Assembly (NCBI RefSeq): GCF_028435365.1
Contig: NZ_JAGTJJ010000041.1
Coordinates: 1-64,000, forward strand
Origin: Polyangium jinanense
GTDB lineage: Bacteria > Myxococcota > Polyangia > Polyangiales > Polyangiaceae
DNA: 64,000 bases
Direction of reading: 5' to 3'
Under the pieces are notes generated by a model. The model saw only the letters and a program-made list of their open reading frames with translations, was not told the DNA's origin and ran no database searches. Positions within the stretch are counted from its first letter, which is position 1; every line of letters begins with the position of its first letter. This document shows, one piece after another, positions 1 to 7,850 of the stretch. A program made the translations under genes and the position numbers.

Positions 1-411
1 CGCATCGCGCAGTTCATCGACCCCGGGTCCAGCGCTTGCGCTGGTCCGGGTCCAGGGGCGGACAGCCCCGGTGGGGCCTGGGGCAAAGCCCCAGCGCAGC
101 GCATCCCAAGATGAGACCAATGCTCAGAACCAGGGCAAGCCCTGGACCTTTTGTGGAAGAACTGCGCGATGCGCAGTTCTTCCACCGGCCGGTGGCAAGA
201 CCAGGGACAGCATTGCCGGTCGAAATCGCAGCGCGGCAGTCTTGCTCGGCAGGGTCGCTCCTGGTCTTGACTCGGCCTGTTCGATGAACTGCGCGATGCG
301 CAGTTCATCGACCCTGGGTCCAGCGCTTGCGCTGGTCCCGGGTCCAGGGGCGGATAGCCCCGGTGGGGCCTGGGGCAACGCCCCAGCGAAGCGCCTCCCA
401 GAAGAGACCCA
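1..411. repeat. Block of palindromic dispersed repeats (REP/MITE-like)
   Basis: This gene-free stretch holds at least two near-identical units of about 110 bp (from the window edge and from about 282). Each starts with a palindrome built on GAACTGCGCGATGCGCAGTTC, followed by a GGGTCCAGCGCTTGCGCTGG hairpin and a GGGGCCTGGGGCAA.GCCCCAGCG hairpin. A variant palindrome with GGAAGAACTGCGC arms lies at 154-184. The same unit types recur at 47985-48318. The block lies at the 3' end of the leftward gene ending at 412. A role as bidirectional terminator or REP-like mobile element is inferred. Confidence 0.75.
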
Positions 412-1485
412 TTACGGCATCGCCGAGACGCCGATCACCATGCGGTGTCCGTGCAGCATGCCCACGTAGAGCAGAATCGCCACGACGAACCGCACGATAC
501 CGATTTCAGCGAATGCCTTGCCCACGCCGCCGCGGGCGAACGGCACGAGCGAGGTCTTCGCGGCGAACGGCTCCCACGCCTCGCCGAGCGCGATCTTGCG
601 GCGGCTGTCGATGTGCAGCATCCCCGCGATCGCCAGGGACGCGATTCCGCCGAACAGGCAGATCGACGCCACGTCCCCGTTCGGCGGGATATGGGCCAGC
701 CCCCAGAGCGCGAACGACCACAACGCCGGGTGGCGCGTGATTCGCACGATCCCCCGCGGCTCCGCGCCCACCGCCTTTTCCTGCATCATCTGGGTCGGGT
801 TTTGCGTGGAATACCCGCAGACCATGAAGAAAAACGCGATCGGCATGACCACGACCGGGATGAAGCGCGTCCACGCCGGGGCACGCCAGAGCTCCTCGTA
901 GGGCGCCGCGCGATAGGCGAAGATCATCCAGACGAACGCCGCGAGGACGAGGATCGAATAGACACCCTGAAAACCCTTCTCGCTGAGCCTCTGGATGAGC
1001 GGGCGGCGGAGGGTCAGGCTCGACAGGCCGATGTGGCCGAGCACGAAGGAGAGCGTCGCGGCCGCGAGCACGCCGAGACTCCCGTCTTTTTCGCCCTTCG
1101 CGGGCCCCGGCTTCGGGGCGCCGCCGATCTCGACGATCGCGGCGACGAGGTGATCGACGTCCCCTTCGCGCATCGCGAGCCCGGGCATGGCGCCGGGCAT
1201 GTATCCCTCGACGACGTCGTGGTTCGGCTCGAGGATGCTGCGGCGGATGTAGGCCTCGTCCGCCACGATCTCGCGGGGTTTTTCCTGCGTCGTGACCTTG
1301 CGTGTCTTGCCGACGAGGCCGAGATACGTTGGCCCGGGGCGCGCGGAGCCGTCGAAGGAATGGCAGGCCGCGCATCCGCGCTCGAAAAGGAGCTGCTTGC
1401 CGCGCGCGGGATCGCCGTCCGCGAGCGCGCGGGGGGCGAGGAGCAAGCAGAGGCCCGCGAGGGCGAGAGCCGGGAGGGTACGCAT
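412..1485 (-). CDS. Cytochrome c domain fused to NnrU-family membrane protein
   Basis: This 357-residue protein starts with a signal peptide (about residues 1-20, ending in ALA). A periplasmic monohaem cytochrome c domain follows, with CAACH as the haem motif and a Met-rich GYMPGAMPG segment that could supply the sixth ligand. After a linker come about six or seven hydrophobic helices with the NnrU hallmarks (ITRHPALWSFALWGLAH, then NGD). NnrU proteins are membrane proteins found with denitrification genes, and their exact role is unsettled. The fusion suggests electron delivery from the haem domain to the membrane module, which is inference. The start at 1485 was chosen over an upstream ATG because it begins the signal peptide and leaves room for the divergent gene at 1557. 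A TAGTCT hexamer sits 8 nt upstream of it. Confidence 0.8.
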   Translation of the reverse strand: MRTLPALALAGLCLLLAPRALADGDPARGKQLLFERGCAACHSFDGSARPGPTYLGLVGKTRKVTTQEKPREIVADEAYIRRSILEPNHDVVEGYMPGAMPGLAMREGDVDHLVAAIVEIGGAPKPGPAKGEKDGSLGVLAAATLSFVLGHIGLSSLTLRRPLIQRLSEKGFQGVYSILVLAAFVWMIFAYRAAPYEELWRAPAWTRFIPVVVMPIAFFFMVCGYSTQNPTQMMQEKAVGAEPRGIVRITRHPALWSFALWGLAHIPPNGDVASICLFGGIASLAIAGMLHIDSRRKIALGEAWEPFAAKTSLVPFARGGVGKAFAEIGIVRFVVAILLYVGMLHGHRMVIGVSAMP

Positions 1486-1537
1486 GGGGGCGGAGACTAC
1501 GCCGGGCGGAGGTGATGTGCCAGGGCCGCGTTCCGTG

Positions 1538-1543
1538 TATACT
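1538..1543 (+). promoter_or_regulatory. Candidate -10 box of the UbiA/radical-SAM operon
   Basis: TATACT matches the sigma-70 -10 consensus at five of six positions and ends 13 nt before the ATG at 1557. No convincing -35 is seen at 16-18 bp. If used, the mRNA leader would be only about 6-8 nt. Confidence 0.4.
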
Positions 1544-1556
1544 CCCGCGCCAAGCG

Positions 1557-2402
1557 ATGGAAACCCACGCAAGGGCAGACGGGTTCGGGGAGCTTCTCCG
1601 CGCGCTCTCCGCGCTCCGTGCCCCGCAGTGGGCCCATTTCGTGGTGTTGCCCCTCGCCGGTCTGTCACGCGCGGCGCTCGGCTCGAAGAGCGGCCTTACC
1701 CGCGGCGCGCTCGGCCTCGCGGCCGCCTCCTTTTCGCTCGCGTATGCGTACGGCCTCAACGCGGTCCACGATCGCGCGAGTGATGCTTCGGCCGAGAAAA
1801 ACCCCCTCACGGGCGACGCGCCCTTGCCATCGTTCATGATCGCAGCGCTCGGCGCCTCGGCTGCGCTCGCGCTCGGCGTGAGCGTGCCGCTCGGCGCGCG
1901 TGCTTCCTTGCGGACGCTCGTGTCCCTCGCGGCGGGGACGCTCTACAGCGCGCCGCCGCGGCTCAAGGATCGCCCCGTGCTCGGGCTCGTCGCGAACACG
2001 GCGATCTTCGCGCCGCTCCTTGGCCTTTGCGTCATCGAGGGCGAGGAGCCGCCCGCGTATGAGCTGCTCGCGGCGACGTTCGTGGGGCTGCTCGTGCAGA
2101 ACCAGCTCTTGCACGAGATTGCCGATGCGACGGAGGACGCGGCGGGCGGCGCGTTCACGACGGCCCGCTGGCTCGGGCCCGAGCGCGCGCGTTTCGCGGC
2201 CGCGGCCGTGGCCGTGCCCTTCGCCGTGATCGCGCGTGCTGTCGCGCCGACGCCCGGTCTCGCCCGCGCGGCCAGCCTCGTGCTCGCTGCGGGCGCCGCG
2301 GCGGCGCTTTGGCGAGGCGATCCTGCCGCGGCGCGGAAACGTCATCGGGGCGTGGCCGCCGCGGGCGGCGCGATCCTTTATTGGCTCGGACAAACGACAT
2401 GA
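1557..2402 (+). CDS. UbiA-family prenyltransferase-like membrane protein
   Basis: This 281-residue polytopic membrane protein has the two polar motifs of the UbiA superfamily. The first is N68-AVH-D72-RAS-D76 (family form NDxxDxxxD, which binds Mg-prenyl diphosphate). The second is an HEIADATED segment (DxxxD-like) in a later cytoplasmic loop. UbiA enzymes transfer prenyl chains to aromatic or other acceptors at the membrane. The acceptor cannot be read from the sequence, and the first motif lacks the usual ND doublet. The stop overlaps the next start as ATGA, so it is co-translated with a radical-SAM protein, which suggests a shared small pathway. The start at 1557 places the first hydrophobic helix sensibly; the ORF extends upstream but runs into the divergent promoter region. 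Confidence 0.75.
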   Translation: METHARADGFGELLRALSALRAPQWAHFVVLPLAGLSRAALGSKSGLTRGALGLAAASFSLAYAYGLNAVHDRASDASAEKNPLTGDAPLPSFMIAALGASAALALGVSVPLGARASLRTLVSLAAGTLYSAPPRLKDRPVLGLVANTAIFAPLLGLCVIEGEEPPAYELLAATFVGLLVQNQLLHEIADATEDAAGGAFTTARWLGPERARFAAAAVAVPFAVIARAVAPTPGLARAASLVLAAGAAAALWRGDPAAARKRHRGVAAAGGAILYWLGQTT

Positions 2403-3442
2403 TCACGCGCGCCGTCCGAAAAGCCCTCCCGATGATCGAGCGCTCGGCTCGGCTCGGGTTTGCGCTCGCCACGCGGAGGAGGCTCCCGTATTCGGTGACG
2501 TTCATCCTGACGCACCGCTGCAACTTCCAGTGCGATTATTGCGACATCCCCGCGGCGGCCGGCGACGAGATGTCGAAGGACGAATTCTGCGCCGCCATCG
2601 ACGAGCTCGCCGGGGCGGGAATGGCGCGGGCGAGTTTTTCCGGCGGCGAGGTGCTCCTCCGGCCGGATGCGCTCGCGATCCTCGGGCACGCGAAATCGCG
2701 TGGCCTCTTCACGTCGCTCAACACGAATGGATGGCTCGTCGGCCGGCACATCGACGCCCTCGCCTCCTCGCTCGACATGATGGTCGTCTCCATCGACGGG
2801 CCGGAGAATCAGCACGACCTCGTCCGCCGCAAGCGTGGCTCCTACAAGCGGGTCCTCGGCGCGATCGATCTCGCGCGGAGCCGTGGCATTGCGGTCGCCA
2901 CCATCACCGTGCTCTCGCGGCAAAACCTCTCCGTCGTCGACGACGTGCTCGCGCTCGCGGAGAAACACGGGTTCTGGGCGTATTTCCAGCCGGCGTACGC
3001 GGATTGCTTCGAGCATGCGCGGGGCCTCGATCCCGCGCTCTCGGCCGACGTGCTCGCAGCGCTCGCGCGTGACCTCGGGCGGGCCCGGGCGGCTGGCTTG
3101 CCCGTCGCGGCTTCGCCGGGGTTCCTCGAACGTCTGGGCCGCGGGCCCGCCTTCGGCGATTGCGGCGATTGCCATGCCGGCCGTTATTTCGGCACCGTCC
3201 TGCCCGACGGCGTCGTCGTGCCGTGCCACCTCGTGTCGAAGGAAGCCACCTACCCGAACGGCCGCGAGATCGGGTTCGTTCGGGCGTTCCTCGAAATGCC
3301 GCATCCCACCCGCGGCCCTGGCTGCGCGATCAGCCCCTACCAGGAGTCCGATCTCATCTTCCACCTCGACGCGCGCGCCATCGCCGCGGCCGTCGAGCGT
3401 TTTTCGAGGACGCCCGGCCCCCGCGCTCATTCGCGCGGATAG
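2399..3442 (+). CDS. Radical SAM protein with C-terminal Cys cluster
   Basis: This 347-residue protein carries the radical-SAM motif C41-NFQ-C45-DY-C48 in a TIM-barrel context (the TILTHRCNFQCDYC-type start), an SGGEV segment typical of SAM binding, and a NTNGWLV strand. The C-terminal part has further cysteines (GDCGDCHAG, then VVPCH) that resemble a SPASM/twitch auxiliary-cluster domain. Such enzymes modify peptides or small molecules, and the substrate here is unknown. Its ATG overlaps the UbiA-family stop by 4 nt, so coupled translation is very likely. It may act on the same metabolite or lipid as its partner. Its 3' end overlaps the convergent gene by 16 bp. Confidence 0.85.
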   Translation: MITRAVRKALPMIERSARLGFALATRRRLPYSVTFILTHRCNFQCDYCDIPAAAGDEMSKDEFCAAIDELAGAGMARASFSGGEVLLRPDALAILGHAKSRGLFTSLNTNGWLVGRHIDALASSLDMMVVSIDGPENQHDLVRRKRGSYKRVLGAIDLARSRGIAVATITVLSRQNLSVVDDVLALAEKHGFWAYFQPAYADCFEHARGLDPALSADVLAALARDLGRARAAGLPVAASPGFLERLGRGPAFGDCGDCHAGRYFGTVLPDGVVVPCHLVSKEATYPNGREIGFVRAFLEMPHPTRGPGCAISPYQESDLIFHLDARAIAAAVERFSRTPGPRAHSRG

Positions 3443-5133
3443 ACGAGCGACACGAGCCGGTAGCCGGGCGCGCCGGACTCCGTGGGGAACGTCCATTCCG
3501 CATCGATCTGCGCGCCCTTCTTCTCCGCGGCCGTCCGCAGCGCCGCGGCGATTTCCTCGTTGTCGGCGAACGGCCCCTCGTACAGGTTGGCCCCCTCGGT
3601 GAGCAGCACCCATCGGGGCCTGTATTGCGACAGCACGTCGCCGAACCGCTCGGCGGTGGTCCTGTCCTGGATGATGCGATTCAACATCAAGACCGGCCAG
3701 GCGTGCACCGGGGCGATTGCGCCGTTCGTCCAGGCCTCGATCACCCCCGCCTGGTTGTAGGTGGTCGTCACGAGATCGGGGCCTTTCGCGCCGAGGGATT
3801 CGAGCTTCGTGATCACCGCGCGCTGGGCGTGGCCGCTGAACATCGGATTCGAGACGCGTGTATCCTGCCACAGCCCGATCGCCATGCTCTGCGCGCGCCA
3901 CGCGAGCGCGAGGCCGGCGAGCGGGACGAGCCGCCGGAAAGGCACGGACGCGATCTGCTCGGCGACGGCGACGGCGAGCAGCGGATCGAGCGCCATCGCG
4001 AGCTGGAATTGCATGGGATCGCCGTACAGCAATGCGCCGAGCACGGCATTCCCCAGGAGCCCCGCGAGCAGCATTCGCTCCCCGTCCCCCGCGGTGCCGC
4101 GCCGCAGCCGCACGAGGGCGATGACGAGCGGGGCGAGGCCGAGCACGATGCCTTTCGTGATCGACAGCGGCAAGGGCGCGCCCGTGCGGAGCGGGCCCAA
4201 GATCGACAATGCGTCGCCGAGCCACGCGATTTGCACGAGCAGGCACGCCGGTATCTCGGCGAGATGCGAGAGGATACGCCCGACGCGAAAATCCGCGAGC
4301 GGCTCCGTTCCCGGGCGGAAAGGCGCGAGCTGCGACAGGAGCGCCACGACGAGGAGGGGCACGGCCGCCATGAGCGCGGGGACGAGCGCGGCGCGTCGCC
4401 AATCGCCTCGCCGCTCGGGGCGCGCGAAAAGAGCGAGCAAGACGGGCGCGAGCGTGACGGCAATGGTGGCGCGGCAGAGCACGGCGAGCGCGGCGACGAG
4501 CCCGATTGCGACGGCGCGGCCGCGGGAGAGCGGCGCGTGTTTCGCGGCGATCGTGACCGCGCCGAGCATCGCCACCCGGCTCGCAATCTCGAAGGCATAC
4601 CCCGTGCGCGCGAAAAAGAGGATTCCAAACGTGAGCGCGACGAGCGCAGGCGCGAGGAGCGTGACGGCGGAAGCGCCTTTCTGGAACGAGGACGAGCGGC
4701 GCGCGACGACGTACGCGAAAAGGACGAGGGGCAGGCAGAGCAGGACGCTCGCCCTTTGCACGCCTGCGATCCCGCCGCCGAGGAGCGGACCGAGCAGGAT
4801 TCCGAAATAATTGCCGAGCGCGGTCTGATGTCCCCGGATGAACACGGGCCAGACGCGGCTCTCGCCGTCGTAGGCGACGACGGGCCATTGAAAGGTCGAG
4901 ACCCAGCGAGGCCGGGGCGGCGCGCCTTGTTCGAAGGGCGGCAGGGGCCTCGGGCGGCGGTCGGGGCCGAGCTCGAGGACGAAATGGTATCGTTCGAGGT
5001 AAGGCTGGACCTCCTCGGCGACCACGCCGCGCGACCCGGCGCCGGGCCAGGCGAGCGCGAGGAAGAGAGCGGCGGTCGCGGCGAGGGCGGCGAGATGCGA
5101 GCGCGGCGGGCGTGACGGAGCGGCGGGGTTCAT
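3427..5133 (-). CDS. Polytopic membrane protein, possible GT-C glycosyltransferase
   Basis: This 568-residue protein has a short basic N-terminus, one hydrophobic helix, a periplasmic loop rich in acidic and aromatic residues, and then about nine more hydrophobic helices. It ends in a soluble domain of about 130 residues (VTTTYNQAGVIEAWTNGA, then RWVLLTEGANLYEG). This layout resembles GT-C lipid-linked sugar transferases such as PMT/ArnT relatives, but no diagnostic motif was recognised, so the function is open. The start at 5133 (MNPAAPSRPP) directly precedes the first membrane helix; the longer ORF start would add an unlikely Pro/His-rich leader. It converges on the radical-SAM gene and diverges from the gene at 5250. 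Confidence 0.6.
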   Translation of the reverse strand: MNPAAPSRPPRSHLAALAATAALFLALAWPGAGSRGVVAEEVQPYLERYHFVLELGPDRRPRPLPPFEQGAPPRPRWVSTFQWPVVAYDGESRVWPVFIRGHQTALGNYFGILLGPLLGGGIAGVQRASVLLCLPLVLFAYVVARRSSSFQKGASAVTLLAPALVALTFGILFFARTGYAFEIASRVAMLGAVTIAAKHAPLSRGRAVAIGLVAALAVLCRATIAVTLAPVLLALFARPERRGDWRRAALVPALMAAVPLLVVALLSQLAPFRPGTEPLADFRVGRILSHLAEIPACLLVQIAWLGDALSILGPLRTGAPLPLSITKGIVLGLAPLVIALVRLRRGTAGDGERMLLAGLLGNAVLGALLYGDPMQFQLAMALDPLLAVAVAEQIASVPFRRLVPLAGLALAWRAQSMAIGLWQDTRVSNPMFSGHAQRAVITKLESLGAKGPDLVTTTYNQAGVIEAWTNGAIAPVHAWPVLMLNRIIQDRTTAERFGDVLSQYRPRWVLLTEGANLYEGPFADNEEIAAALRTAAEKKGAQIDAEWTFPTESGAPGYRLVSLVYPRE

Positions 5134-5210
5134 CGGAGCGGCCGTTCGGCGGGTCGATGTGTACCACGGGTGGACGTGCGGGTGTGGGGGCTCGTTCGTG
5201 TGGCGGGCCG

Positions 5211-5239
5211 TTGACACGGGCGGGCTCGTCCAATACGGT
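5211..5239 (+). promoter_or_regulatory. Candidate sigma-70 promoter, TTGACA-17-TACGGT
   Basis: A perfect -35 hexamer (TTGACA, 5211-5216) is separated by 17 bp from TACGGT (5234-5239, three of six matches including T, A and the final T). The in-frame GTG at 5250 follows 10 nt after the -10 box, so the transcript would be leaderless or nearly so. Confidence 0.5.
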
Positions 5240-5249
5240 CTCACGCCTC

Positions 5250-5870
5250 GTGACGTGGATCGTCGGCATCACCTATCTGCTTTTCATGGTGATGACGTTC
5301 GTCGCGCCGGGCTTCACGCGTGAATTCGCGGCCAAGGAAGGGCCGCTGGAGCATGTGCAGCATGTGCTGCTCGTCGCGGGGATCGGCGCCTGGATCGTCG
5401 CCGCCTTTCGCGCGGCGAAGGGGCGCGGCTGGGCCCTTGCGATTGCGATTTTTTTGATGTTCGTGCTCGGCGAGGAGCTCAACTGGGGGGAGGTCGTCGG
5501 GATCACGGCCGTGTCCGACCCGCTGCGGCGCGCGATCGGTCGGACCAATGTGCACAATTACTGGTGGGGGATGTCGTACCACCTGTTTGCACTCCCGCTG
5601 CTAGCTTTGTTCGGCGCGGGGTTTTTCGCGCATTTTGCCCCGAAACGGTCGTCTTCGGGGTGGCTCGGCGCATGGCGGGCCGCGTTCGGGGATCTGATAC
5701 CGACGCGGGATCAGACGATGGCGGCGGGGCTCGTGGCCGTGTGCACGGTGGTATTCGGGCTCGCCCTGTCTGCGTTCGAGAGCGAGCTCGACGAGGTGAA
5801 GGAGACGGTGGTGTACGTGCTTTTGCTCGGGGTCGGGGCGGGGCGGCGGGGCGGCGGGGCGCGCCCGTAA
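5250..5870 (+). CDS. Hypothetical membrane protein, six or seven helices
   Basis: This protein of about 206 residues alternates hydrophobic helices with short loops. It contains a conserved-looking polar core (LGEELNWGEVVGI, then RTNVHNYWWGMSYHLFALP) reminiscent of membrane-embedded metal or quinone sites, but the family was not recognised. The start is uncertain. The longest ORF would run through the promoter at 5211-5239, so GTG 5250 is preferred, with ATG 5289 as an alternative. It abuts the convergent gene ending at 5871 with no spacer. Confidence 0.55.
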   Translation: MTWIVGITYLLFMVMTFVAPGFTREFAAKEGPLEHVQHVLLVAGIGAWIVAAFRAAKGRGWALAIAIFLMFVLGEELNWGEVVGITAVSDPLRRAIGRTNVHNYWWGMSYHLFALPLLALFGAGFFAHFAPKRSSSGWLGAWRAAFGDLIPTRDQTMAAGLVAVCTVVFGLALSAFESELDEVKETVVYVLLLGVGAGRRGGGARP

Positions 5871-6611
5871 TCAGGGCTCCGTGGGCTTTGGCCGCTTGAC
5901 GGAACGCGCGCCGAGCGGGGGCGCGAGCTCTTCCCAGTTGTCGGGATGAAAGTAATGGGCGACGGCCTGGAGGCGGGCGTGCGCGCGGACGAGCAGGGTG
6001 GCCAATCGATTGCGGATGTCCACGGCGGGGGTGGGGGCGGCGGGGGCAGCTTTCGGCGCGTCCGCGGGCTTGAGGTGGGTGACGAGGAAAGCGCCGATTT
6101 CCGCGGCCTCGTCGATTTGCGCCGAGGTGACGGGGTGTTTTCCGGCGATGGCTTGGGCGTGTCTCCGGAAGAGGTCCGCGAGCGACATACAATCCTCGGC
6201 GCGGTCGCGCGCGCCGCGGCCCGCGATGATGGCGTCGACCTCGGCCTGGGGAATCGTGCCATTGGAGGCGAGGGCCTTGGCGGACGAGAGGAGCTGTGCG
6301 CGCAGGCGGGCGGCGGTGGAGAGCTTCGCCTGGAGGAGTGATTCGCCGGGCGCCTCCTGCTCGGCGCGGAGCGCGGCGAATTTGGTGGCGATTGCGAGCT
6401 CGGGGAGGGCGAAGAGCGCGGCGAGGTCGAGCTTGGGCAGGTGAATGGGGATGTCGTGCTCGTGCGCCGCGGCGACGTGCATGCCGGTGGTGACGTTCGT
6501 GAGCGCGAGGTCGAGGTCGAGGCGGAAGGGCAAGATCTGGTCGGCTTGCAGGGCTTGCGCCGCGGGGAGGTGCTTTTCGTAAGCCTTCTTGGGGTCGATG
6601 GGGGCTGACAT
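5871..6611 (-). CDS. All-helical protein of unknown function (repeat-array-linked, copy 1)
   Basis: This 246-residue, apparently cytosolic protein is rich in Ala, Leu and charged residues, with no signal peptide or membrane helix. Predicted amphipathic helices fill residues 5-170. An Ala/Pro linker (APKAAPAAPTPAV) then leads to a last helix pair ending in a basic tail. No domain was recognised. The ATG at 6611 follows a GGAAAG ribosome-binding site. The longer ORF would translate into the G-rich repeat array. It is one of three leftward helical genes in the window (with those at 32479 and 53042) that sit beside a ~43-bp repeat array and a divergent lipoprotein gene. Sequence similarity among the three is weak at best by eye. 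Confidence 0.7.
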   Translation of the reverse strand: MSAPIDPKKAYEKHLPAAQALQADQILPFRLDLDLALTNVTTGMHVAAAHEHDIPIHLPKLDLAALFALPELAIATKFAALRAEQEAPGESLLQAKLSTAARLRAQLLSSAKALASNGTIPQAEVDAIIAGRGARDRAEDCMSLADLFRRHAQAIAGKHPVTSAQIDEAAEIGAFLVTHLKPADAPKAAPAAPTPAVDIRNRLATLLVRAHARLQAVAHYFHPDNWEELAPPLGARSVKRPKPTEP

Positions 6612-6659
6612 GGTTTCTTTCCGTTGGTTTGTAGGGATGGAAGGTGGGGGACTGTACAG

Positions 6660-6910
6660 GAGAAGGAAACGTTTTGCACAGGGGCTTCGGGGAGGGAGGG
6701 GCGGGAGGGAACGGTTATGCAAAACGGTTCGTGAAGTGAAGGGGGCGAGGAAAAGGTTGCGGGGTTCGGGGTGGGGGAGGGGGCTTCAGGAGGAAAAATT
6801 TTCCAGGTGGGGCTCGGGGAGGGGAGGGGACGGGGAAGGGGTTTCCTCGGGAGGGGCTTGGGAGCGTCTTCCGGGAGGAAAAGTTTTAGGGCGGGGGCGG
6901 GAGTGAGTAT
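6660..6910. repeat. Degenerate ~43-bp tandem array, locus 1
   Basis: The 309-bp gap between the helical gene and the lipoprotein gene is purine- and G-rich on the + strand and periodic. A GAxGGAAAxG/TTTT motif starts units at 6660, 6705, 6747, 6790, 6833 and 6875 (steps 45, 42, 43, 43, 42). Between these, G-runs such as GGGGAGGGAGGGGCGGG recur. No ORF or SD is seen inside. Confidence 0.7.
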
Positions 6911-6920
6911 CTTCGTGGGC

Positions 6921-7718
6921 ATGTCAAGCTCGTCGTCTCGTCGTTCGGATGATTCGCCGGGCGCGCGGCGGGTCGGGGCGCTCTGGGCTGCTCTGATCGG
7001 GCTCACGGCATGCGGCGGCAGCTCCGCGCCCGGGTCGCTGTCGGCGCCGGCCCCGCCGGTGGCCTCGACGAAAGGCACCGACCCGACTCCGCAACCCGTG
7101 AGCAGTTCCGTGCCCTCGAATGAATCAGCTCCGCCCCGTCGAGGGAGCCCCGATTCTGTCGACGTCGCGCGAAGGTTCTACGGTAAAGGGGACCCGGCAC
7201 CCCCAATCGAGTTTGCTGTCGGCGACAAGCGAGTGATCCTTCGCTTTCGCGCAGGTTTTCACGGTTCTCAGTTCGTCGAAACAATCGTCGTGGACAGCGA
7301 GATTGTGTACCCTCCGCAATGCGACGCGCCTACCCCTCCCGCCAGTGGGCTGTGTTCGCGTAGCCATCTCGAGCTTCATCTAAGGAAGGACCTCATGCAC
7401 GTGGGGACACATGTCCGCGGACAGCGACTGGATTTGCTGTTCGCCGCCTTATTCCAAGGGAGCCCCGAGTGCGGCACCTACGGGTACTGGCTCCTTCGGG
7501 TCGGCCCAACCGGCGTGCGCGCGACAAGCCCGATCGTTGGATGCTTGACGACCCCGTCCCCCGAAGGCACCGACGTACACTTTGTCAACCCCGTGATCCG
7601 ATGGGAGCCGTCTGTCAGCATTCGCGTCCACACATCAAACTTTGACTGGCGCCGATTCGAACTGAACGCGCGGACGCTCGAATGGACTCAGGTTGCGAGG
7701 GAAATCGCTGCGCCTTAG
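6921..7718 (+). CDS. Putative lipoprotein of unknown function
   Basis: This 265-residue protein has a basic start, a hydrophobic segment and a lipobox ending at C31 (GLTAC), followed by a Ser/Pro/Thr-rich linker to about residue 75 and a globular domain with several strands (for example VIRWEPSVSIRVHTSNFDW). Five cysteines in the globular part could form disulfides. No family was recognised. Codon usage is visibly less GC3-biased than in neighbours (many AAG/GAA/TTT/ATC mixes), hinting at a different origin. The ATG at 6921 immediately follows the 43-bp array. The gene diverges from the helical gene ending at 6611. Confidence 0.65.
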   Translation: MSSSSSRRSDDSPGARRVGALWAALIGLTACGGSSAPGSLSAPAPPVASTKGTDPTPQPVSSSVPSNESAPPRRGSPDSVDVARRFYGKGDPAPPIEFAVGDKRVILRFRAGFHGSQFVETIVVDSEIVYPPQCDAPTPPASGLCSRSHLELHLRKDLMHVGTHVRGQRLDLLFAALFQGSPECGTYGYWLLRVGPTGVRATSPIVGCLTTPSPEGTDVHFVNPVIRWEPSVSIRVHTSNFDWRRFELNARTLEWTQVAREIAAP

Positions 7719-7814
7719 GAGCGCCTTGACGGGGGTTGTTCTCGGGCGACGGCCTTCACTCACGGCGCGTTCAGGAAGGCATTCCGCATCCCGTCCACGC
7801 GCCGCATCGCCCGC

Positions 7815-7844
7815 TTGCGCCGGGGCGAGGACGCCGCGTATCGT
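7815..7844 (+). promoter_or_regulatory. Candidate promoter of the halogenase-like gene
   Basis: TTGCGC (7815-7820), an 18-bp spacer and TATCGT (7839-7844) precede the ATG at 7851 by only 6 nt. There is no SD, so a leaderless transcript is plausible. Confidence 0.4.
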
Positions 7845-7850
7845 GCGCCC

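Noticed and set aside
2378..5272. 964-codon antisense frame across the radical-SAM and membrane genes
   Set aside because: It covers two recognised genes and a promoter; its composition is shadow-like.
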